A program made the translations under genes and the position numbers. A stretch of 64,000 nucleotides of DNA from Methanobrevibacter smithii ATCC 35061. Its GTDB lineage: Archaea; Methanobacteriota; Methanobacteria; Methanobacteriales; Methanobacteriaceae. A model generated the notes under the pieces. It was not told the origin of the DNA and did not search any database. It saw only the letters and a list, made by a program, of their open reading frames with translations. Positions within the stretch are counted from its first letter, which is position 1. Each line of letters begins with the position of its first letter. The stretch covers positions 451,001 through 515,000 of the forward strand of contig NC_009515.1 of assembly GCF_000016525.1 (NCBI RefSeq). The letters run 5' to 3'. Below are positions 57,534 through 64,000 of this stretch, one piece after another.

Positions 57534-58917
57534 GAGTCTGTAAAATTTTATAGGCTTTTTTCAAATTAATTTTTTTTACAATTGAAACTTCACCTCGATG
57601 AAAATTCGTTCTAATTTTGCTTTAATTTAAAAAATATTGATTTAAAAATAGTAAATTACTTAAATAAGTGAGAACAAATAATGTTTTATGACCAAACAAA
57701 ACAAATTTGTCCTCAATAGTAATTTAACCTTCATACAACTTAAACTTTTTGATTTTTCTGAAGAAAAAATTGATCATGAAAAAATCATTTCAGAAAGGCT
57801 TAACAAAAGCCCAAATATTGAAAATACTAATCAAAAACTATTTTTAGACGAAAATAATATATTTTCACATGTTAATCCAATTTGTCCAGTTTGTGGAGCT
57901 CATAAAATTATCAAAAAAGGCACAATAACAAAAAACAAACAAAATATCAATGGAAAAACTACAGAATTCAAAGAACAGCAATATTAATGCAAAAAATGTG
58001 GAAAAAAATTCGGAATATACAATAATCCATTAATTGGAAAAAATAAACAATTTTTACAAGAAATAATGGATAAAATACCTGAAATAATGAAAATTAGATA
58101 TCAATCACTTCGTAAAATAAGTAAATACTTTGAAATATTCCTTGGAATCCGTGTATCTCATCAAACAATCAAGAATTGGTCCAATAAAAATCACAAGGAA
58201 ACAATCAACAACGAAGAATTTGAATATTCTGGCTATTATGTATATGATGAGCAATTTTTAAGACTTAATGGAGTCAGACATTACAGATTAACATTATTTG
58301 ATACTATACTTAATGTTCCAATCTTAGAACGAATAGTATGTCGCAGAATACTAAAAAATACTAAAAAATTTATCTTAGATTCAACGAAAAATAAACCATT
58401 TATTTGCTTAACAACAGATTTATTTCCAATGTATAGCAATTTAGCCGATGAAATAGGAGTAAATCATCAATTATGCACATTACATTTATTTTAAACAATA
58501 AATCACAAATTAAAAGTCTACTGCAGAAGAAACAAGATTAACACAAAACAAAGAGAACATATCTATGAAAATACGTAAGAATTAAAAAACTGTTTCAGAC
58601 AAAACTCAACAAAAGAAGCAATAGGACAATTTAAACAATACTTACAAAATTACATGGCCATACCAGAAGTATTAAAAGATTCCATAAGAAAACACATCAT
58701 TAATCACTTCCACAGACACATACAACACTTAGATGATGAAAATATTGAAAAAAACATTGAACAAAGTCGAAAATTACTACAGACAAACCAACCCAGAAAA
58801 AATAAAAAAATTATACAAAACTAAAAACGGAATCCTGACATTTTTAGACTACCAAATGGAAAATTGGACAGAAAAAACACATAAAAATCAAATAAGCCTA
58901 TAAAATTTTACAGACTC
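57534..58917 (+). mobile_element. insertion sequence, copy 2 (1384 bp)
   Basis: A second copy of the same insertion sequence, in opposite orientation to copy 1 and with the same terminal inverted repeats (GAGTCTG... and ...CAGACTC). The copies flank a 2568-base segment at 54966-57533. Left flank TTTTCAT and right flank CATTTTC show no direct target duplication. It interrupts, or abuts, the methyltransferase on the left and a TPR gene on the right. Its transposase gene is heavily decayed. Confidence 0.8.
57688..58899 (+). pseudogene. transposase of IS copy 2, three stop codons
   Basis: It opens MTKQNKFVLNSN and is in frame through the zinc ribbon (CPVCGAHK), where copy 1 is shifted. Three sites that read CAA (Gln) in copy 1 are TAA here: after KEQQY (57985), after LHLF (58492), and before ELKNCF (58576). 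A further shift lies near the end (ENIEKNIEQS). It cannot make a full transposase. All three nonsense changes are C-to-T on the coding strand. Confidence 0.75.
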
Positions 58918-59029
58918 CATTTTCAGAGTATTTTTCCAATAATTCATCACAATATTTAATCAATTCCACATATTTTCTTGATTTAAATAATAATTTACAT
59001 ATTGTTAAAGAATCTTCAATTCTTTCCAT
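58918..59029 (-). pseudogene. N-terminal TPR-like gene fragment cut by IS copy 2
   Basis: On the minus strand an ATG at 59029 with a GTGAT ribosome site opens a frame (MERIEDSLTICKLLFKS, then YVELIKYCDELLEKY) that looks like a TPR helix pair. After 37 codons it runs into the IS end, where a stop follows. The rest of the gene is missing. The 90 bases between this gene and the next (59030-59120) hold nothing else visible. Confidence 0.5.
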
Positions 59030-59120
59030 TGAAATCACATTTTCAAAGTTTTATCTTAATTTTTTATTAATCTCAAGTTATAATCCATACTAAAATTTTA
59101 TTATTTATGGCATCATCCAT

Positions 59121-59648
59121 TTATTCATTTAATATTTCATCCCCATATTTTTTATATAATTTAAAATCTTTTTCATCGATAGAATTTACATTTAAAATAT
59201 CTTTTCCTGTTAAATCAATGATCTCCTGAGCTAAATGCGTGAAAATATCTGGATAATCATTACCATTAAAAATCCGCAAATATTTATCTCTTTCAAAGAC
59301 TAGATAAAGACTCCATTCATATCCATCAAAATACGATGACGAATGATAAGTTAATTTTTTCCAATATTTTCCACTATTTAATTGATAAATATGATATTTT
59401 TCAAGTAATTCAAATACTATTTCAATATCTTTATTCGTCATATTTTTATTTATACAGCCTTCCATTATCTTTTTTTCAAAATCAATGTTAATATTATGTC
59501 TTGAAAAACCAAAATTCATTGATAGTCCCTGATTATATTCAAGAAATTTTAATTTTAACTTTTTTGAAGTTTTTTTATCATATATTCCATCTTGTCTAAA
59601 TTCATAATTTAACTTTGTAATTTCTTCTTTTCCCCATGTATTTATCAT
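59121..59648 (-). CDS. hypothetical protein
   Basis: A 175-residue soluble protein, unrecognised, rich in Lys, Tyr and Asn. The N-terminal half is beta-like (KLNYEFRQDGIYDKKTSKKL), and the middle (WKKLTYHSSSYFDGYEWSLY) resembles the single-domain proteins often found among polymorphic-toxin immunity genes. That likeness is only an impression. Intact, and upstream of the cut TPR fragment on the same strand. Confidence 0.5.
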   Translation of the reverse strand: MINTWGKEEITKLNYEFRQDGIYDKKTSKKLKLKFLEYNQGLSMNFGFSRHNINIDFEKKIMEGCINKNMTNKDIEIVFELLEKYHIYQLNSGKYWKKLTYHSSSYFDGYEWSLYLVFERDKYLRIFNGNDYPDIFTHLAQEIIDLTGKDILNVNSIDEKDFKLYKKYGDEILNE

Positions 59649-59706
59649 TCATATATTCCCTCCAGATATTTTTTTTATATGTGGAATATTTCTTGAAATA
59701 TCCATA

Positions 59707-60780
59707 TTAGCTTTTAAACATTTCTGGATTCAATATTATTGATTCGGATGCGGGATTTATTACAATATTTTCATTTGCAACATTTACCAGGTCTTTAAAT
59801 TGATATGCTTGGGGATAAATATCTCTTTCATAATTATTAAAAATCTTTTTAAACTCATCAATGTCTGTGAATAAAGGCAAATGCGATTTATTATCGTCAT
59901 CCCATATTAAAACAAAATTTGTACCATCAGCATCAACACAACCAGTAATCATTATTGAAGTTAATAATTTTTCACCAAATTCATTTAATTTGTCTTCTGA
60001 TAAAGAATCTTGACGTAACAATTCTCTTATTTCATCATTTCTTATATCAATAACTTCATTTTCGTCATTAAATAAACTTAAAAAAGTTTCCATAGGCACA
60101 TTAATATTATAATCTGTAAATGGATTAATTGCAATTAAAGAATATCTATCAGTTTGTTTTAACATATCTGCCAAATCACCCATATATAATACATATGTTG
60201 AACTTCTAAAATCTGCAGCTTCCATCATTTCATCACTAGTAAATAAAGGAACTGCTTTATTTCCTTTATCATCAGTTAAAAATTCAATATTAAACACAAT
60301 TTGGACAGTAGGTCCAATCACATCACCTACTTTTGCACTTTCAATACCCTCAAACATATTTTTACTATAACTAACCGGCATATATAATCTGGACTCTTTT
60401 AACATGTTTAAAAATTCAATTTGCATTATTGGAGTTATTTCTTCTTTTGTTAATTCCTCTAATCGTGAATTATCAACCCCCATTTCATTTTTTAATTCAA
60501 CCACATTTTGTTCATCTATTTCATCATCAACAAGATGATTTAAATAATTATTAAATTTAGAAACTTCATCTAAAATATTTTTAAAGTATCCTGAACTGCT
60601 TAACATATTATTTTGGCTGTAAAGTGCTATTAAATACATTAATAGTTGAATTATTTTAGGATTAACACCAACTTGAATATTATTTTGTCTAAAGTATATA
60701 ATATCCTCTTTAACGGGTTTTTGTTCTTCACCAGATTTTAAGAATACGAAGAAATTAAACAGATGATTATATAATTCCAT
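59707..60780 (-). CDS. SseB-domain protein, 3' part of a gene broken by a TAA
   Basis: A 357-residue frame with two SseB-like domains. The first shows LYMPVSYSKN, VPLFTSDEMMEA and YSLIAINPFTDYNINVPME; the second shows HLPLFTDIDEFKKIF with NIVINPASESIILN. The reading frame continues upstream of the ATG for 36 more sensible codons (such as DILTSSYFKLADYLYHTNQ) to a TAA at 60889-60891. Beyond that the TPR gene is in the same frame. So this is most likely the 3' part of one gene. SseB proteins are poorly understood; some are linked to secretion or toxin-immunity regions. Confidence 0.6.
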   Translation of the reverse strand: MELYNHLFNFFVFLKSGEEQKPVKEDIIYFRQNNIQVGVNPKIIQLLMYLIALYSQNNMLSSSGYFKNILDEVSKFNNYLNHLVDDEIDEQNVVELKNEMGVDNSRLEELTKEEITPIMQIEFLNMLKESRLYMPVSYSKNMFEGIESAKVGDVIGPTVQIVFNIEFLTDDKGNKAVPLFTSDEMMEAADFRSSTYVLYMGDLADMLKQTDRYSLIAINPFTDYNINVPMETFLSLFNDENEVIDIRNDEIRELLRQDSLSEDKLNEFGEKLLTSIMITGCVDADGTNFVLIWDDDNKSHLPLFTDIDEFKKIFNNYERDIYPQAYQFKDLVNVANENIVINPASESIILNPEMFKS

Positions 60781-60888
60781 ATTCTGATTTGTGTGATATA
60801 AATAATCTGCAAGCTTGAAATAACTTGAAGTTAATATGTCAACATCATAAGTATATTTGAAAATATCACAGCATAAATCTTTTAACTT

Positions 60889-61251
60889 TTATTCTTCATG
60901 TTTGGATTGATAGAATTCACATAGTCTAATTAATATTGGGGCAGATACTGGATTAATTTGATTAGCTATTTTTAAATACTTTTCTGCTTCATTTATTTGT
61001 CCCAAATTCATATATGCTATTGAATATATAGTATAAATATCTTCTAATGGTTTATCTAAGTCCAGTGTTTTAATTGATTCAAAATTTCCAAGATAATTAT
61101 CAAATAACATTTCTTCAAGAGGATTTGCAAAATGATGATAATCTATAGTTTTATATGCTGGATTTTCATCTAAAAAATCACCAATACTATCTATTATTTT
61201 TTGAAATTCACCCGAATTTAATAAATCTATTATTTCATCTAAAAATTCCAT
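60889..61251 (-). CDS. TPR-domain protein, 5' part of the broken TPR-SseB gene
   Basis: A 120-residue frame with TPR-like helices (EDIYTIYSIAYMNLGQINEA and EKYLKIANQINPVSAPIL). It ends at an in-frame TAA, and the same frame continues on the other side into the SseB-domain frame. ATG 61251 is chosen over the one three codons upstream. The intact gene would encode about 514 residues, a TPR-SseB fusion. Confidence 0.6.
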   Translation of the reverse strand: MEFLDEIIDLLNSGEFQKIIDSIGDFLDENPAYKTIDYHHFANPLEEMLFDNYLGNFESIKTLDLDKPLEDIYTIYSIAYMNLGQINEAEKYLKIANQINPVSAPILIRLCEFYQSKHEE

Positions 61252-61335
61252 TTGAATCACCTTTAATAAAATATTTATAATAACAAATTAATAACAATTA
61301 CCATATATAGTTGCAGATAAAACTTTGTGATTAAA

Positions 61336-61575
61336 ATGAAAGAAAAAGAAAAATGCGATTTATTAAATGGACTCAGACAAAAAATCGCAGATGAGAATAA
61401 TATTGATTTTCATATTGAAAAATAGACTTTTGAAGGAGAATGCTTAGGAACTTGTCCTAAATGTGAAGCAGAACTAGAGTATCTTGAAAATGAACTAATT
61501 AAAAAACACGAATCTGGTGAAAAAATTAATATTAAAAATATCTTCACATTAAAAGAAAATGATAATTATGCATAA
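61336..61575 (+). pseudogene. small Cys-rich radical SAM-associated protein with in-frame TAG
   Basis: The frame MKEKEKCDLLNGLRQK is read to codon 29 and then meets TAG at 61423-61425. It continues in the same frame as TFEGECLGTCPKCEAELEY to a TAA at 61573-61575. The GEC-GTCP-C pattern (Cys at residues 35, 39 and 42) is that of small proteins seen beside radical SAM activase-like genes. The last codons overlap the radical SAM start (ATGCATAA). Without a pyrrolysine system this is a nonsense mutation. Confidence 0.55.
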
Positions 61576-62861
61576 TGTTAATATTTCAAAAATCTCAAGA
61601 TTAAGAATAAACTCTGAATGTGATGGAGTTTCAACGTTAATTGGTTGTATGGGATGCCCTTTAAGATGCGCTTATTGTTTTAATCCATTCACATGGGATG
61701 GTTCAGTTGAACCTAAAAAATATTCTATTGATGAATTATATGAAGAAGTAAAACTTGATAATCTTTATTTTCTTGCAACTGAAGGGGACTTAGTTTTCGG
61801 TGGTGGTGAACCATTGTTATATTCTACTTTTATCAAGGAGTTTATTAAAATATACGAAAACTGGTTGGAAATTCACACTTGAAACATCACTCAATGTTAA
61901 AAAAGAATCTATAGAAAATATAATTCATTGTATTGATTATTTTATAGTGGATACAAAGGATATGGATAAAACAAGGTATGAATTATACACTAAAGGGAGT
62001 TATGATTTATTTTTATCTAATTTAAAATATTTGCTTGAAACTGTTGGAGCAGATAAAATTAGAGTAAGGGTACCCAAAATCCCTAAATTAAACACATATG
62101 CAGATGTCAGATTAAATTATGAACTCCTTAAAAACATGGGATTCACTGAAATCGAAATTTTTGACTATATTGAAATCGACAAACATAAAAGAATATCTGA
62201 TGTCACTTTAAAAAATAAAAATGACTTTGTTGATGTTGCAAATAATAATTTTATCAAAGATTACATCATATCTGAAATTATTATCAAAATTGCTCCATTA
62301 CTTGATTATCATATAAAAAATTTTCCAGAAGAATTGTGGAAAGACATAGAATTCATATTTGAATATGATTCAACTTATGAAAATAATCTGTACAGTTTAA
62401 AAGAATTAATAGTTTCCAAATTAAGAGAATGTTATGATTATTTAGGTTTGAAATATAGCTTTTATGTTATTTTAAAACCAGTAGATTATTTAAAAACTAC
62501 TTCAAATATTGATTTTGATAAAAAAATAAATTATTTCCTTGATTTGAATGAAAAAAATAAAAAAGAATTAATGTTAGAATCATGGAAAGAAAATAAGTAT
62601 GAATATCTTGAATTTAAAGATTTTTGCTATAAAACAAACCAATTAAGTGAATATTATACTAATTACACATATAAACCTCATGCAAAGTATATTTTATCAA
62701 AGTCTTACAAAGTGGATCAATCTGAATTAAGAATTTACATTAATCTTTCAGGCAATAAGTATAATATTGTGGAATATGATGATGCTACACATGTTTTAGT
62801 TCAAAAATTTGATGATGTGATGGAGTTGACTTTTCAAGAAATTCATGTTTTAAAAAAATAA
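61568..62861 (+). pseudogene. radical SAM protein, frameshifted
   Basis: It starts MHNVNISKISRL and has the radical SAM cluster motif CPLRCAYC (CxxxCxxC) and FGGGEP. At 61862-61868 (TGGTTGG) the reading frame moves by one base: the first frame ends at 61882, while the continuing sequence (KFTLETSLNVKKES, YFIVDTKDMDKTRYELYT) is in the next frame. Removing one TGGT restores a smooth sequence, so a 4-base duplication is likely. This is an activase-like enzyme fused to about 170 extra residues of unknown fold. Confidence 0.7.
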
Positions 62862-62935
62862 TATTTTGTTTAGATACAATAATCTCTTTTAACAATAACA
62901 CAATAAAGATTTGTAGAAAACTTACATTGGATGAA

Positions 62936-63076
62936 TAAAGTCCATCAAAGTCAGTTAACTACCAATTATATTAAAAATACAATCTATTAAATGAGAATGA
63001 TTGTAAAAACTATAGTAAATAATTAATTGATTCTTTGATCAAAAAGTCCATCAAAAAGTCCATCAAAAATTGATGA
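62936..63076. repeat. dispersed AAGTCCATCA repeats
   Basis: Four copies of AAGTCCATCA lie in the gap after the radical SAM gene: one at about 62938 and three close together at about 63044-63083. Two of these are an exact tandem (AAAAAGTCCATC). On the minus strand they read TGATGGACTT. They lie directly after the stop of the AlbA/HATPase-type gene. In another minus frame they would encode FDGLFDGLFD, which could be the remains of a repetitive C-terminus. Confidence 0.45.
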
Positions 63077-63089
63077 AGTCCATCATATT

Positions 63090-64000
63090 TTAATAATCTG
63101 GTGATGAGAATTGAACTTTCCTATTCACTATACTCTTTTTAACCAGATTGAGTTTAGCCAATTTTCTAAAATCTCTCTCAGCAGTTGGTTTTGATGTATT
63201 GAACATCTTAATATGATCATCATATGTCATGGAAACATTATTGTTTATAATTTCAGTTAAGATAACAATTTGACGTTGATTTAATCCCAAATCTTTTAAA
63301 TTAATAACATTTTCATTATTTTCATAATGAGATATCTTTCCACCATTTCCTTTAAACATTACTTTAAATGAATCATTTCCTTCACTAAATTCTGGTTCTT
63401 CCAAACCAGATTTCTTCATCTCACCAATCATTTGAGAAATTCCTCTACCAATATGTTCCATATAATTAGTCTTATATAATATGTCACATATTCTCTCATT
63501 TCTATGACCAATTCCTTCATCATTTTTTATGTCTTCAATAGTTAATGGATATTTTAACTTTCCGGGATTTATTATTTCAATGCGGTCATCGAATATGTAG
63601 AATTCTATAAAACTTGATGACCTTTCATAGTTTCTGTGTGCAAGGGCATTGATGAAACCTTCACGAATTGCTTTTATTGGATATTCGTCAATATTAATAC
63701 GATTCATTCCATCAATGATAAATCCAGAATTTGTATTTTTTTTAAAAAATCTTTCAAATTCTTTGATTCCCATTAGAAGCGAACCTTTAAAATTTAACCG
63801 ATCAATTGCATCGAATTTAGTGATTCCTTTAAATCTCACCATCTTGATTTCATGAGATAAAAATTTGTTGACATCCTCGGCGAAGAATAATGCTCCAGCA
63901 ATGTTTAAATGAAAAACACCATTAACTATTTCACCTGCACCTATCCTTTCCAACAGATATGCTTTATTATCTATATCTTTTAGTTTAGTGAATGAATCAT
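63090..64000 (-). CDS. AlbA/HATPase_c_4-type regulator, 5' part beyond the window
   Basis: The frame is open to the window edge, so the gene is incomplete here (at least 303 codons). It has the C-terminal half of the AlbA_2-plus-ATPase protein group: AIREGFINALAHRNY (N-box of the GHKL-type ATPase), YIFDDRIEIINPGKL, and a Gly-rich IGHRNERICDIL. A C-terminal winged helix (KPTAERDFRKLAKLNLV) ends it. Such proteins are predicted transcription regulators. ATP binding by the GHKL residues is inferred from the family. Confidence 0.7.
   Translation of the reverse strand, partial: DSFTKLKDIDNKAYLLERIGAGEIVNGVFHLNIAGALFFAEDVNKFLSHEIKMVRFKGITKFDAIDRLNFKGSLLMGIKEFERFFKKNTNSGFIIDGMNRINIDEYPIKAIREGFINALAHRNYERSSSFIEFYIFDDRIEIINPGKLKYPLTIEDIKNDEGIGHRNERICDILYKTNYMEHIGRGISQMIGEMKKSGLEEPEFSEGNDSFKVMFKGNGGKISHYENNENVINLKDLGLNQRQIVILTEIINNNVSMTYDDHIKMFNTSKPTAERDFRKLAKLNLVKKSIVNRKVQFSSPDY

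Noticed and set aside
53579..58917. Simple inversion between the IS copies explaining the cut genes
   Set aside because: I looked for the missing halves of the methyltransferase and winged-helix genes at the outer IS flanks, and for swapped target duplications. Neither was found, so deletion is at least also needed.
61423..61425. TAG as a pyrrolysine codon in the small Cys-rich gene
   Set aside because: No pyl gene is in the window, the genus is not known to use pyrrolysine, and the neighbouring radical SAM gene is also broken, so simple gene decay is the better explanation.
1..64000. tRNA, rRNA or CRISPR array
   Set aside because: No clover-leaf pattern, rRNA stretch or regular spacer-repeat array was noticed in the gaps when reading both strands; a tRNA or covariance-model search was not possible.

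Overview
The window is chromosomal DNA of a methanogenic archaeon of the order Methanobacteriales, most like a gut Methanobrevibacter of the M. smithii type. The evidence is the very A+T-rich sequence, GGTGAT-type ribosome binding sites, TATA-box promoters, and archaeal genes: MCM, NucS, aIF2-beta, an NMD3 homologue, PurP, an Lhr-type helicase and a methanol methyltransferase operon. The species is inferred, not proven. I saw no rRNA, tRNA or CRISPR array.

Region 1 (1-5.8 kb): a tandem pair of 'large plus small' membrane-protein genes, then an M50 (site-2) protease and a tight ycaO-tfuA-larE-like run. YcaO and TfuA are the known enzymes that put the thioamide on a glycine of methyl-coenzyme M reductase. 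The LarE-like protein next to them, overlapping tfuA by 4 bases, may supply sulfur.

Region 2 (5.8-41.2 kb): ordinary core genes. These are CBS-domain and universal stress proteins, an amidohydrolase, carB-carA, nadC and nadA (separated by rnz and mscS), nucS, lhr, purP, rlmE, mcm, an aIF2-beta/NMD3/TyrRS group, and mtaB-mtaC-activase-mtaA. The mta operon has the zinc, corrinoid and iron-sulfur residues expected for methanol-dependent methanogenesis with H2. A thymidylate kinase follows.

Region 3 (41.2-51.7 kb): a DUF2142 membrane protein, two tandem U32 'peptidases', a MutS-like ATPase with an N-terminal helix-hairpin-helix, and an AarF/UbiB-type kinase.

Region 4 (51.9-64 kb): an accessory, decaying island. 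It starts with a HEPN-type (ApeA-like) candidate defence protein. Two oppositely oriented copies of one insertion sequence (about 1385 bp) flank a 2.6-kb segment with a winged-helix remnant, two zinc-ribbon proteins (one fused to TPR and HIRAN domains) and the 3' half of a DNA cytosine methyltransferase. Beyond the second copy lie a cut-off TPR gene, a TPR-SseB gene split by an in-frame TAA, a small Cys-rich gene broken by TAG, and its radical SAM partner broken by a frameshift. The window ends inside an AlbA/HATPase-type regulator. The number of separate lesions in about 10 kb is the most striking property of the window.
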